Source of the DNA: Planococcus citri
Taxonomy: Eukaryota; Arthropoda; Insecta; Hemiptera; Pseudococcidae
Assembly: GCF_950023065.1 (NCBI RefSeq)
Contig: NC_088677.1
Location: 77,153,469-77,217,468, forward strand
DNA length: 64,000 nt
Reading direction: 5' to 3'
This document shows, one piece after another, positions 1-10,168 of the stretch. Made by a program: the position numbers and the translations under genes. Position 1 is the stretch's first letter, and each line of letters starts with the position of its first letter. The notes below the pieces were generated by a model. It had not been told where the DNA came from and searched no databases. It saw only the letters and a list, made by a program, of their open reading frames with translations.

Positions 1-2834
1 TTAAAAATCGGTACGTATTCCAGTCTGAAACATATTTTTATCTATCAATTTCACACTTCTTTGAAAATTTGAAAAATTATCCTTTCGCCTTTGTTTGAGA
101 TAGAAAGATAAAATATAGTTTCCCTCCAATTTTTGGCATGAATTCCAAAGTGGATTGCAGGCAATTTCAATCCATTTTAGAGCCTCCAGTGAATTTTTAG
201 GAACTTCCGTTTTTCAAAAAATGTGAAAAAATCTACCAAATCAACTTTAGCACGTACTATGCAGAGAGAATTTTGGCTTTTCAACTCCAATTGATGAAAT
301 TTCGAGAAAATTCAAGTTTAAAAAATCTACTGGAGGCTCCAATAGCTTCCAAACGTTCGCTGGAGGCTCTAAAACGGCTTGAAATCCGCCTGCAGTCGAC
401 TTCATAGCATATTGAAATTAGTTTGCAGAGTGAATTTCGGCTATAGAACTCCATTTATAGAAATTTAGTGAAAATTTCAAGTTTCAAAAATCTCCTGGAG
501 GCTCCAGAACTGCTCAAAACGATTTGAAACCATTTCCAATTGATTTGGCAGATCGGAAATAGGATATTTCCCAAATCTAAGCTTGCTTGGTTAATTTAGT
601 AAAATTTTGATTTTTTTCCTCATTTTCGGACTAAACTTGATTTTTAAAAAATTACCCTAAAAATCTAAAAATACACTTTAGCATTTGAAATTTTGGCTGA
701 TGATAAATTTTTGGCATGCTCTTCCGATCTATCCATGTCCAGTTCAAAAAATTTCGTCCAAGTCCTATGTAGGAAAGCAAAATCTGCGCCGGTCAACTTT
801 TTTTTTGACAAGTTGGCTTTGAAATGTTCCTTAGGATGTCTTCTTTAAGAAAAACGTTGTCCCAAGGGATCGAGGAGGGGACCCAGGGGGTTGCAGTTAT
901 TCCTACTGTCATACGCAGGACTATCAGTCCCGCAATAACATGTTCAAAAATATGTTAATTAAATTGCATAAGTAGTTCGCCGTAAATCCGAGATCTACGA
1001 TTATTATAGTGATGTTAATAAAGTTGCATAACCAGTTTGCCGTAAATCTGACATCCAAGATATCCATAATATAATAACTGTTCATAAATCAAATTAGAAC
1101 TGATTTGGGATTTTAAGGTCATGGAAATTAGATCATCGATCATCGAGTGTGGAACGACGTAGGGATGAATCCATCTCCCTTCCCCTTCCCTTCGAGCACT
1201 ATTGGTGAAAAGAGAGGAGGAGCCGAATTCGAGGATTGCTTCTCTGTAAAATAATGATTCATGACGGAGGAAGCAAGGAAACGCTGAACTCGACTTTCAA
1301 GCATTTTCTACTCTACATTCAACATACCCTTCCTTCCTCTCCCAACAATTTGGAATAAAATCAATCGAATTCAAAATTTCCAAAGTTTTGGAGAATGGAT
1401 ATCTAGATTGGGACGAGGTTGAAAAATTATACCTTGAATTTTCACGAAACTCGGTGAGAGTGTTAACTTTAAGTGGAGGGCTCATACAAAAATGAGGCTT
1501 CTTGACGGATATAGAGCGGTGCAAAGGGTCCCCAAAATAGCGCGATATTTGAAAAAACTTGAGTTTTTCCGTTTTTGTATAGCATAACTATAAAATTAAT
1601 AGGAGTTAGTAAGATTTCAAAGTCACGTGCTCCACCCCCTCCCATTATGAGTAAAAACGAACTGTTTTAGAATTATTCGAAATTGATCTTGCAACCTATC
1701 AAAGGCAAAAGTTTCGCAAGAAATTCGAACACTTCGACGAAGATGTATTTTGAGCATTTATAAAGAATTTTAAGCCTAAAATTGAGTCGTGATTTGTTTG
1801 AGATTTCAAAAAATTGTCACGTAACCTATAAAAATGGATTGAGCATTTTCGAAGAATTTTTTGAGCCAGTGGATAAAGATTTTTACTTACATCTCGGTCC
1901 AGTGAAACTGAGGAATTTGAAGTCGCACGAAAATATCCGATCCCTATTCCCCCAGGGGGGCCCTCAGCCGAACGGGGGCCCGGCACCTTGGGTCGCTGGC
2001 CATAAGCTTGGAGCACGCCCCTGCTCGTAAATGTAGGTATGTATCATCAGAAAAATACTTATGTTTATGTAAGTATTTTCAAATTTTTATTGATTTTTGG
2101 GTTGAATCTGAAAAACATTCATCAGAATGATGATCTGGACGAATCGAGGAAAAACTGAAAAGCGAATAGTGGCGCTATTTTTTACGTTTGTTTGCATGTT
2201 TAAAAGTAAAAATTTGAATTGAAAATAGAAAAAATCAGCAGAAAATTTATTTACGAATTTGCTCCTGTCAGTTTGATCAAGGACCTGCGCTACAGAAGGA
2301 GTTGTAATCAACTTCGGGAGACGAAAATTTAATTCTATCATATGTACTTAAGTTTGAAAATCCACTAGAGTTGATAAATCGCAATCTCAGGTGACGTGTG
2401 GAAAAGTGTATCTTTTTACCAGTTGAAATAGGTATCTCACATTTCAAAAAATTCCAATGTTGAAAAATTGACGATTTTGGATTTTTTAACATTTGAGATT
2501 ACACATTTTCTGATTAGTTTCCAACTTGAAAATTAAGAAGAATCATGCAAAACACACTTAATTTGCATTTGTTTTATTAAGTGTAGTATAATTCAAAGAA
2601 AAATTACAAATTAGTCATCTTGAATTTTATCAAAAATTAACGAAAATATGTACAAAGTACGTGTAATTTAATTCTATGAAAAACAAATACGTATTGCGAT
2701 TGAAAACCAACCATAATGTGTGCCCACGCATACATGAATTGCAAAAATTTTATTTGAAAGCATCAGGAAAAATGCAACACATCTTATTGAAAAAAGTGCA
2801 TTTTTATTCATTCGCATGTCTATCTAATTTCAAA
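1..2834. other. Non-coding 3' flank of the TRPA gene, with dispersed repeats
   Basis: I see no convincing coding sequence. The first 600 bases repeat the word GGAGGCTCC in several degenerate copies (about 310-370 and 490-510). The same word recurs in repeats near 25990, 26130 and 34190, so this is a dispersed interspersed repeat. A degenerate tandem pair of about 57 bp lies at about 955-1070 and is recognisable by 'TTCGCCGTAAATC' against 'TTTGCCGTAAATC'. A short GC-rich island lies at about 1945-2030. A repeat containing GAAGTTGATTACAAC (antisense at about 2300-2320) recurs at about 34130 and 34430. The TRPA 3' UTR should start below 2835 on the minus strand. Confidence 0.5.
2803..2808 (-). 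promoter_or_regulatory. Candidate poly(A) signal of the TRPA gene
   Basis: AATAAA on the minus strand, about 27 nt beyond the gene's original stop codon at 2835-2837. A second AATAAA lies at 2749-2754. Which of them is used cannot be told from sequence. After the retrotransposon insertion, the upstream LTR signal may pre-empt both. Confidence 0.35.
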
Positions 2835-3074
2835 TTAGTCTTTACTCTTCAAAAGATTCACCTCTTGCAGAATGGATTCAAATAATTCATTGATTTTGTC
2901 AAATCGTTGATCAACATTTTGCAATAATTTTTCATCGCGAGCAGCAATTTCAGCAAATAATTTTTCATCGCGTGCAGCAATTTTAGCATCGATTTCAAGT
3001 TTCAAATTGCTCATTTGCTCGCTAACGGACTGATGATCCGAATTGGATGGGTTGTTTTTTGTGACATTTATCAA
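2835..3074 (-). pseudogene. Detached C-terminal coiled-coil segment of the TRPA channel
   Basis: This open stretch of 79 codons ends in TAA at 2835-2837. It has no ATG of its own at its beginning; its first codon is TTG, formed by the TCAA target duplication. If the 3075-14188 element and one TCAA copy are ignored, its frame runs on directly from the TRPA ORF at 14184-16799. It therefore encodes the original last 78 residues of a protein of about 948 residues. The segment is charged and heptad-like. It contains an 11-residue repeat, IAARDEKLFAE followed by IAARDEKLLQN, and then amphipathic helix up to KSKD, as expected for a cytosolic assembly coiled coil. It is now separated from the rest of the gene by 11 kb, so it is probably not translated from this allele. 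Confidence 0.85.
3071..3074. repeat. Target-site duplication TCAA, left copy
   Basis: TCAA immediately outside the left LTR, matched by TCAA at 14189-14192 outside the right LTR. A 4-bp duplication is typical of Ty3/gypsy integrases. Confidence 0.9.
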
Positions 3075-3998
3075 TGTGGTATAGAAATAGAAAATAAAGT
3101 TTTTTATTCAAGGAATATAAGGTTCGTAAGATTGCATAAATAGGTAGGAAAATAGGTATCGGAAGAAGATAAATAGGAAATGGAATAATACGAGCATAGG
3201 GAAGTAGGAATGAGATAGGATGGAATTAAAAACCTAGTTACACCACATAACCTTCATTAAATCAGTTTCCATGACCATAAGAAACAAAAGAATCTTCTAC
3301 ACGATAATAAATTTAGAAAAGGCCAAGAAGGTATCGAGATGAAATCTCGATATGATTTTAGGCTTCAAAGGTAGATCAAATACATAACATTTGATTCGAT
3401 TACTTCACCATTGTGAATATAGGTCAGAAAGTTAATCTCAAAAATTGAGATATTTCAATTTAGAAAAATTATGTAGAGGACCGAAGTCCTATATCGCGAT
3501 TCATAATCAAACCATTTCAATAAATAAACTAAATCTAAGCCAAATTCGGCTATTTCTTTTTTACATCACTAAGTCTAAAACCTCATAATCAAGGTATATC
3601 GTAAAGGGGCATTTTACCTAACACTCACTCACCACATCATGGCAGAATTGCCATTACCGGCAACTCCGTTGCTAGGCTTCTACTCAGCCATCTCGATGAA
3701 GTCAGCACCAGGTAATAAATAAATAAATCGCGAAATAAGTCTCGAAAGTCAATCAAGCTCAAATCATTATAATAAATGAAAAAATATCACATTAAAAAAT
3801 ACATCATAACATAAATCAAAAAAGATGAAAAAGAACACGGAAACATACGTCTAATTCTTAAACGGAAAAATCATAAGTTACTTGAAACCAGATTCAAAAG
3901 TTCCACAACACACCGAATCTGACTTCAAGTAACGACATCTAGCTTCAATTTTGTTCAAGTATGCGAAGGCTTCCAAGATTATAGCCATCTATACTACA
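3075..3998 (-). repeat. 3' LTR of the gypsy element
   Basis: 924 bp, collinear with 13265-14188 at a constant offset of 10190 without gaps. The five differences I find are near 3419, 3446, 3473, 3509 and 3845, all transitions. On the minus strand an AATAAA (3103-3108) lies about 30 nt before the LTR end. The adjacent internal sequence (3999 upward) has only a weak purine run, GGCGGAGAA, on the minus strand, so the polypurine tract is not clear. Confidence 0.95.
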
Positions 3999-4369
3999 TA
4001 GAATTCTCCGCCGACAAGAACAAAATTTTCAGCAGAAAATTTTCAAACTAGAACATAGAACAAAACCATATGTGATATCTCGAAATAATAAACAATAGAA
4101 AAATAGGAAAATTATAAAATAAAAAACACAATACTTTCCGGTGATATCAAAAACAAAACATAATCAAAAAAGTCACGTAACAAATAGTCAAAAACCAAAT
4201 CACAGTCCAATTAGGGTATCTCGAAAACTAATCTATACAATGATATCTCCTAAATTCTTACATAAAAACATCCTAATTAGAACAATTGGGTATCGATAAA
4301 CTAAACTAAATAACAAAGAAACGAAAGGAGTACGTTATGATATAACATTCGAAAAAATAACCGAGCGAA
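3999..4369 (-). other. Element 3' untranslated stretch between ORF4 and the 3' LTR
   Basis: AT-rich with no ORF. On the minus strand it should hold the polypurine tract next to the LTR at about 3999-4015, but only an imperfect purine run is visible there. Confidence 0.5.
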
Positions 4370-5818
4370 TTACATTTTCAGTTTCTCGAATCGTAAGTAG
4401 CGGTGGAGATGCGCGAACTCCTCATTCAGCGCTGGAATCGATAATCGTTGCAAAGTATGTACAACACCCGTTTGGCGAATATGTGGAAAATATTCTTGTC
4501 CTTTTAGTGCACGAAGTCGAGATGTTTCAGTTGGCCCACGAATCATTATCTTCAATTTAGGCTCGACAAGTATGGAGTGAACGTATTGAAGAACAAAATT
4601 ACGCCCGAGTATACAATGATTATCCGCCGATCTATCGTCGATATAAAAATTTAAGAAGTGACGATCATGTTTTATGTCGTCAAGATCGGGGTTGAAACAT
4701 ACAGGAAGTCCAGCGACAAAGGAATTGATCGTGACTTTGAAAGCGGTCTTCCACGGTACGAAAATTACTTGCTCGTTGCATGATTGGCGTAATTTCTTTT
4801 TTGTGTCTTCCTCTAGTTGTTGGACGAGGTTAGCGGAGATAATTGAGGCGGATAATCGAGCGTCATAAAGAGCGGTTACTGGTTTACCGCAAATCTGTAC
4901 TCGTACCAAAATAATATGCTGATGACTGAATTGGCAATCGTTATAAATCCATCTTGTTGGAAAAACTAACTCGTGTCCGGCCTCTGAAGTTTGAATTGCG
5001 TGACGAACACGGTTAAAATGGCGTTTGCATGCGAAAACCTCGGTTTCAAAACGCGGCCATTCATAGCTTTGACGTGCGTATCCGTCGTACAAAGGCACAC
5101 AAATACGCCATTTATATCGAGATCCTTCGTTTAGGGCTAACTGAACCTGTCGGATTCTGGAAAATTTCTCGCTACCGTGGATTTCGTCTGAGAAAGGAAA
5201 ATCAAACTCGAGGTGCGGATAAACTCGAACAGGTATCAAATTTTGATCGATTATGATCTCAGGAGCGTCCTGATAACCGCGCTGATTGTCGCCTCTCGGA
5301 TTATAGCGCAACATCGGTTGTTCTTCGTATTCGGAATTGGAACTTTCAGACGAGGAGGATGATGAAGATTCACTGCTACTCTCGCTGCTACTTTCGGATA
5401 TCTCGATATTTTCGTATACCGGTAAGTCATCGAATATCTCCGGAAGCGTGAAAATTTCTTCATCGTGGCAGATGGTGTCGACGATATTTCGAGTAGAAAA
5501 TGGTTCGGTAACGTTCTTTGATCGAAATTCCTCCGGATACTCTGTAATAAGTTCGTATTTCACGTATGGAACCGTATCTTTCAGGAGAAGATGCTGGACG
5601 TATTCGAAATGGAATAGTTTCGCTTTGTGAACCAATTTTTCGATGGTCGCAGATCGTAGAACTTGAGCCATAGGTCGATTCAATAGGCGTTTCTCGATTT
5701 CGTGGCGTATTGGACAGATATCGATATTCTCGACAAACGTAATTGGTGGATATCGATATGAACCAACGAGGATGTCCGGATAATATCCCTCGACGCCAAA
5801 ATCTTTCTTATCGTTCAT
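4370..5818 (-). CDS. Retrotransposon ORF4 with a retropepsin-like domain (active site altered), in the env position
   Basis: 482 residues, starting at ATG 5816-5818 and ending in TAA at 4370-4372, downstream of pol. Residues 1-140 are unrecognised. Residues 141-166 are a Ser/Glu-rich acidic linker. Residues about 300-425 resemble an aspartic (retropepsin) domain: a strand 'VTALYDARLSASII', where D319-A320-R321 stands in place of the catalytic D-T/S-G, and a late 'CILGRNF' (about 402-408) that matches the 'LILGRS' of this element's own protease. There is no signal peptide or membrane segment, so it is not an envelope glycoprotein. The frame is intact, which suggests selection or youth. Expression could be from a spliced RNA (see the acceptor at 5882). 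A duplicated protease domain turned structural protein is my inference; the function is unknown. Confidence 0.7.
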   Translation of the reverse strand: MNDKKDFGVEGYYPDILVGSYRYPPITFVENIDICPIRHEIEKRLLNRPMAQVLRSATIEKLVHKAKLFHFEYVQHLLLKDTVPYVKYELITEYPEEFRSKNVTEPFSTRNIVDTICHDEEIFTLPEIFDDLPVYENIEISESSSESSSESSSSSSSESSNSEYEEQPMLRYNPRGDNQRGYQDAPEIIIDQNLIPVRVYPHLEFDFPFSDEIHGSEKFSRIRQVQLALNEGSRYKWRICVPLYDGYARQSYEWPRFETEVFACKRHFNRVRHAIQTSEAGHELVFPTRWIYNDCQFSHQHIILVRVQICGKPVTALYDARLSASIISANLVQQLEEDTKKKLRQSCNEQVIFVPWKTAFKVTINSFVAGLPVCFNPDLDDIKHDRHFLNFYIDDRSADNHCILGRNFVLQYVHSILVEPKLKIMIRGPTETSRLRALKGQEYFPHIRQTGVVHTLQRLSIPALNEEFAHLHRYLRFEKLKM

Positions 5819-5881
5819 TGCGGCCGGAATAAGCGAATCTCGCAGCTCATGGCGATGGTTTTCTGGGCAGATACCGTTAAA

Positions 5882-5883
5882 CT
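5882..5883 (-). promoter_or_regulatory. Candidate splice acceptor for ORF4
   Basis: On the minus strand a pyrimidine-biased stretch (TTTGTTTTATCTACCAACAG) ends in AG here, about 65 nt before the ORF4 ATG and after the pol stop. Its place matches the env acceptor of retrovirus-like elements. No donor was identified. Confidence 0.3.
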
Positions 5884-5971
5884 GTTGGTAGATAAAACAA
5901 ACATATACAATTCTGTTAGTTACATGAAATTTCGAATAATGATAAATTTATGATATCTAGACATCTTAATT

Positions 5972-8671
5972 CTAAGAGACGAGAGGAGGGTCAGGTGGTT
6001 TCTCTTTTATTATTTCGTAGATACGTAAATGCATGATGTTTTCTCGCATTTTTACGTTTGGATTATCTACGAGCTCCAATTCGTAAACGTTCGAGTATTT
6101 GTTACCAATGACCTTGAAAGGACCATGCCACTGGTAAGATAGCTTTGAAGAGACACCAATTTCCTTATTCGATGTTATCCGTTTTTTCGCCATAACCAAA
6201 TCACCTATTTTCAATCGAGTAAGGGTGTTGGTTTTATCGAAATATTCGACTCGTCTTTTTCGGTTTTTTTCAGTGTTCTCACGAGCGATGTCTTCTAAAT
6301 CAGGTGGTAACGTTCTTCGTTTGATGGTATCGACAATCGGATCAGGAACGATGCGTTTTTTAACCAACTCGAACGGAATACATCGAGTAGTTAAATTTTC
6401 GGTATAGTTCATCTTTTTCTCGATTTCTGGCAGGATACGAAACCAAGATCTCTGGTTCTCGGCAATGTATTTCCGAATAGATGAACCGATCCTTGTCATT
6501 ACACGCTCAGCTGGATTACTGGAAGGTGTATATCGAGATGTGTAACGTATAGCGATATCATTTGCGTTCCAATGATCACGCCACATAAAAGACGCAAATT
6601 GAGGACCGTTGTCTGATAAGATTACTCGAGGTTTACCGAATTCAGCAATCCAACGATCGAATTTTTCAATGATTGTTGTCGTGATATTACGTTTCATCGC
6701 ATAGAGGCGAACGAATTTGGTAAATAAATCTTCGATGACAAGAATAAAGGTAGTTCCAGCAGTACTTCGAGCAATTGGACCAAAAACGTCGGTACAAACG
6801 ATTTCGTTGAATTCACTAGCAACGATTGATTTCATTGGTCCTTTCAGACGGCTATGTACTCGAGATGCTCTTTGACAGGAAATACAGCGACTAACCAATT
6901 GATAAGTTTGAGTGGTTAATGCTGGCCAATCGAAATGTCTACGTATCACCATAATTAACTTAGTGATACCGAGATGTCCATATTCATAGTGATAGTGACC
7001 TATGAGTAATCGCTGGAGTTTCTCTGGAACGTAAATTCGCCATTGTTCGTCGTTACCTCGATATGTGAATAAACCAAGTTTTGAATCGTATTGAACTCGA
7101 TTTGATTTTCGTCGAACTAAATTCATTAAGTTTGCATCTCGTTCTTGGATGAAATACAACCGGCGGAAGTCATCGAGGAGACTTTTCGGAGCATCGTAAT
7201 CGAACAGGAATATCGAATAATTGCGTTCGTTATCAGTTATATGGAATGAATATCGAGACAAAAAATCGGCGATATTGTTGTCGATTCCTGCGATGTGTCG
7301 TATCTCAATATTGAAATTCTCAAGATATAATTGCCACTTCAATACGCGATTAGGTAACAAATCGTTCCGTTTCATGTAAGTGACTGCTATATTATCCGTA
7401 AATAGAAATATCTTGAAACCCCGCAACATGTAATAATTCTTCGTAAAAGTGTACATTATTGCAAGAAGTTCTAACTCCATAATCGAGTAACTTCTCTCAT
7501 GACTTTTCAATATCCTTGACGAAAATGCAATTGGTAAAAGACAATTCTCCTTTCCAATTTTCTGGTTCTGCATGATGACACCAGCAATAGCCTTCGAACT
7601 GGCATCCGTATAAACATAGAATGGCTCATCGAAGTTCGGATAGATTAATAAAGTTTCTTTAGCGAGCTCATTCTTAAGTTTATCGAAACAGGTAAGTCGT
7701 TCTGCTGTCCATTTAAAATCGTTTTTACTTTTCGTCATATCATAAAGAGGTTGACACCATTCAGCTATCTTGGATATGTACATGCGGTAATATTGAAAAA
7801 GTCCTAAATACTGTTGCATTGAATTGACATTGCTTGGTTTTTCGAAATTCAACACAGTTTGAACTTTTTCTGGATCAGGTCTGGTACCTTTATCGCTGAG
7901 AATCAATCCGAGATATTTGATCTCAGATCGGATCCATTTACTTTTACATAAATTTAAAGTCATTCCAGCCTCAGCGATCTTTTGAAGCACGATACGGATG
8001 TGCTCCAAGTGTTCTTCGAGCGTTCGAGAAAAGATAACGAGATCATCAACGTAACATGCAACAAATTCCTCGCATCCAGCTAACACGATTTGTAATGCTC
8101 GAACAAACGCTGCTAATGAGTCTTTGGTACCGAATCCTACAACTTTCATACAGTATGTGACTCCATTAACGACGAACGATATCACGATATGTTGGCTTTC
8201 ATCGAGACCTATCTGCATAAATCCTTCTCGAAAATCCAAGATGGTAAAGAATTTCATACCATGAAATCGAAATCGCATATTATTAATATTGGATGTCTCG
8301 GTGGAATGCATTTCAATATGTTCGTTCAGAGGTCGGCCGTCTATGCACACACGAACTTTTTGTTCACCTTTGTCTACAAATACAAGTGGTAATTTGTAAT
8401 GTGACATCTGTTGGACGATTTTGTCGTCTCGTTCCCATCTCTCGATAGTCTCTTGGACAGCTTTCTCGAAACGTTTAGGAACAGGCCGAGTTTTAGTCCA
8501 GATGTACTCGGGCATTTTACCACCCTTAAACCGAAGTTTGTGAATATATTTGTTACAGAGCCCTATTTTATTTCGAAACACAGTTGGAAATTGATGTAAT
8601 AATTTTTTCAACTTACCAACGGCATCTGGATTTACACGAGCATCTGCAATGGCCGCATCTATCTCGTTCTG
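5972..8671 (-). CDS. pol: Pol: reverse transcriptase, RNase H, integrase
   Basis: This open frame continues the protease frame after one UGA (8672-8674). Twenty codons precede the TTG at 8611, from which the residues here are counted (879 codons). The RT has LDFREGF (125-131) and the catalytic YVDD (187-190). RNase H carries D336, E379, D406 and D444 (TDASS, MELELL, FTDN, GIDNNIADFL). Integrase has an HHCC finger (H541/H546 region, C576 and C579) and a D608-D667-E702 triad (CTDVFG, SDNGPQF, SNPAERV). The C-terminus has 'YQWHGPFKVI', a GPY/F-like module, and no chromodomain is evident. The frame is uninterrupted to TAG at 5972. The usual 'PFGL' RT motif is replaced by 'VGFGTKDS'. It copies the element's RNA and integrates the cDNA. 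Confidence 0.95.
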   Translation of the reverse strand, partial: QNEIDAAIADARVNPDAVGKLKKLLHQFPTVFRNKIGLCNKYIHKLRFKGGKMPEYIWTKTRPVPKRFEKAVQETIERWERDDKIVQQMSHYKLPLVFVDKGEQKVRVCIDGRPLNEHIEMHSTETSNINNMRFRFHGMKFFTILDFREGFMQIGLDESQHIVISFVVNGVTYCMKVVGFGTKDSLAAFVRALQIVLAGCEEFVACYVDDLVIFSRTLEEHLEHIRIVLQKIAEAGMTLNLCKSKWIRSEIKYLGLILSDKGTRPDPEKVQTVLNFEKPSNVNSMQQYLGLFQYYRMYISKIAEWCQPLYDMTKSKNDFKWTAERLTCFDKLKNELAKETLLIYPNFDEPFYVYTDASSKAIAGVIMQNQKIGKENCLLPIAFSSRILKSHERSYSIMELELLAIMYTFTKNYYMLRGFKIFLFTDNIAVTYMKRNDLLPNRVLKWQLYLENFNIEIRHIAGIDNNIADFLSRYSFHITDNERNYSIFLFDYDAPKSLLDDFRRLYFIQERDANLMNLVRRKSNRVQYDSKLGLFTYRGNDEQWRIYVPEKLQRLLIGHYHYEYGHLGITKLIMVIRRHFDWPALTTQTYQLVSRCISCQRASRVHSRLKGPMKSIVASEFNEIVCTDVFGPIARSTAGTTFILVIEDLFTKFVRLYAMKRNITTTIIEKFDRWIAEFGKPRVILSDNGPQFASFMWRDHWNANDIAIRYTSRYTPSSNPAERVMTRIGSSIRKYIAENQRSWFRILPEIEKKMNYTENLTTRCIPFELVKKRIVPDPIVDTIKRRTLPPDLEDIARENTEKNRKRRVEYFDKTNTLTRLKIGDLVMAKKRITSNKEIGVSSKLSYQWHGPFKVIGNKYSNVYELELVDNPNVKMRENIMHLRIYEIIKEKPPDPPLVS

Positions 8672-8674
8672 TCA
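8672..8674 (-). other. In-frame UGA between protease and RT (readthrough codon or point mutation)
   Basis: The protease frame ends ...GCT TGA CAG AAC... and the pol frame is exactly the same frame after it: 20 sense codons (8612-8671) precede the pol ORF. UGA followed by C is a known leaky context. Either regulated readthrough, as known between gag and pol in gammaretroviruses, or a recent nonsense mutation in this copy would explain it. Confidence 0.7.
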
Positions 8675-10168
8675 AGCTATTGCGTCAATTGATTCGGCAT
8701 CATCGCTGGATTTAAACTCGTAGTCTTTTTCAGCCATCATTATTAACTTGGTAGCAGCAACTTTCTTCTCAGCTTTAGGATCAAGTTCGAATTTAATCGG
8801 TCGGACTTGTCTATCGAGAAAAGCTACCTCGAATTTTTTGCCTGTGGCTGGATCTTTTGCTTCGACTTTATTGGCTCCCATATCGAGCTTCATACCGAAA
8901 TCACGTTGAATCGATCGGCCAAGGATTAAATCGACGTTGAGATCTTGTGTAACGAGTAGGGCAATTCGATAGATGTTTTTCTTTGGTCGATTGTCATTGA
9001 AATTGAAACCGAGATAAGCGATCTTGGTTATTTTAGGATGACCTTTACCAGATGCAAGTTTGAATTGCTTGCTAACACCACGAGCATCGATTTCTGCTCT
9101 TTTATAATCGGGATATTTTTCAACAATGGTGTTATAAAGAGATTCATTCACTAAGACGTGAGAACATCCGGTATCGAGCAAAGCGTTGATTTTCATATCA
9201 CCAAATTCGATAGGAATTTTTGGAACGATATCTTTATTTTCGCTACCGAGATCGACAGGACTAACGATTTCTTCCATTTGATAGTTTAAATTACAAACCA
9301 TTTTTCCGTCGATACGTTCCATTAATCGATCTTTAACGTCATCATCGAGCTTTGGTGATGGAGATGCAGGCATGAATAAATGTATCTGGAATGTTGAATA
9401 AAAGCTATCGAGCTTCCAACGGATTGTTTCATAAGATTCGAAATTCCAATCATAAACGTTAGCGGAACCGTCTTTATTGATACGTTTGTAACGATCTTGC
9501 TTGATGGTATAAGTTATTTTTCCATCGATAATGTAATTGAACCATTTATCTTCGTCTTTATATAATGGTTTACGTTGTACGAAGTACGAAAACAAGTTGA
9601 AAAACGTACAGTACTCAACATCTTTACCTACAAAGAAGATATATTTATTGACTTCTTGTAGGTTTTTCCAATATTGGAGGTCATTATCTCGATCGAACAG
9701 CGGAGAAGCGAGAATGAGATTGATGTTGGAAATATTGAACTTTTCTTTGAATAATCTTACAACTTGTTTGAGATCGTTATGGAATTCGGTACTGTCAAAT
9801 TTATGTTGTCTTGATTCAGCTACGCCAACAGAAATCATAATGTGCTTGATTTCACTCGGAACGCTGATTTCATTTTTCTTCAAAGCTGACAGAATCTTTT
9901 TAATCGAGACAGAATTATGACATAATGAGCCAGCTTTCGTATTATTATGCTGAAGATATCTAAGGCAATTCATCATGGCGGTATTACCGAAATATAAAAT
10001 TTTCTTCTTGAAAATCATACCAGTTTCGTGTGGTTCGGTCGGCTCGAAAAGTGATGATTTAACTTCAGGCTTGATTTCGGTTTTAATGGATTTTTCAGAA
10101 ATTACAGTCGGTTTAACAGGCATTAAACAAATATCACGACCGTCGATATTTGCAATCACCCGTTTAAA
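8675..10168 (-). CDS. Pro: aspartic protease ORF with SGNH-like N-terminal part
   Basis: About 495 residues, in the -1 frame relative to gag. The frame opens only after a TAA at 10178-10180 and has no suitable ATG start, so expression by frameshifting at 10162-10168 is expected. Numbering from the GTG at 10157-10159, a retropepsin domain has the catalytic 'LLDTGCS' (D329-T330-G331) and 'LILGRS' (411-416). Residues about 53-160 show an alternating strand/helix pattern with 'ILYFGNT', 'IMISVGVAES' and 'LILASPLF'. This resembles the block order of SGNH/GDSL hydrolases, but the Ser and Asn/His residues are not convincing. That part is an inference. The ORF ends at the UGA 8672-8674, directly followed by RT in the same frame. 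Confidence 0.85.

Noticed and set aside
4370..5818. ORF4 as a retroviral envelope
   Set aside because: No signal peptide, no membrane anchor and no cleavage site; the C-terminal half resembles an aspartic protease instead.
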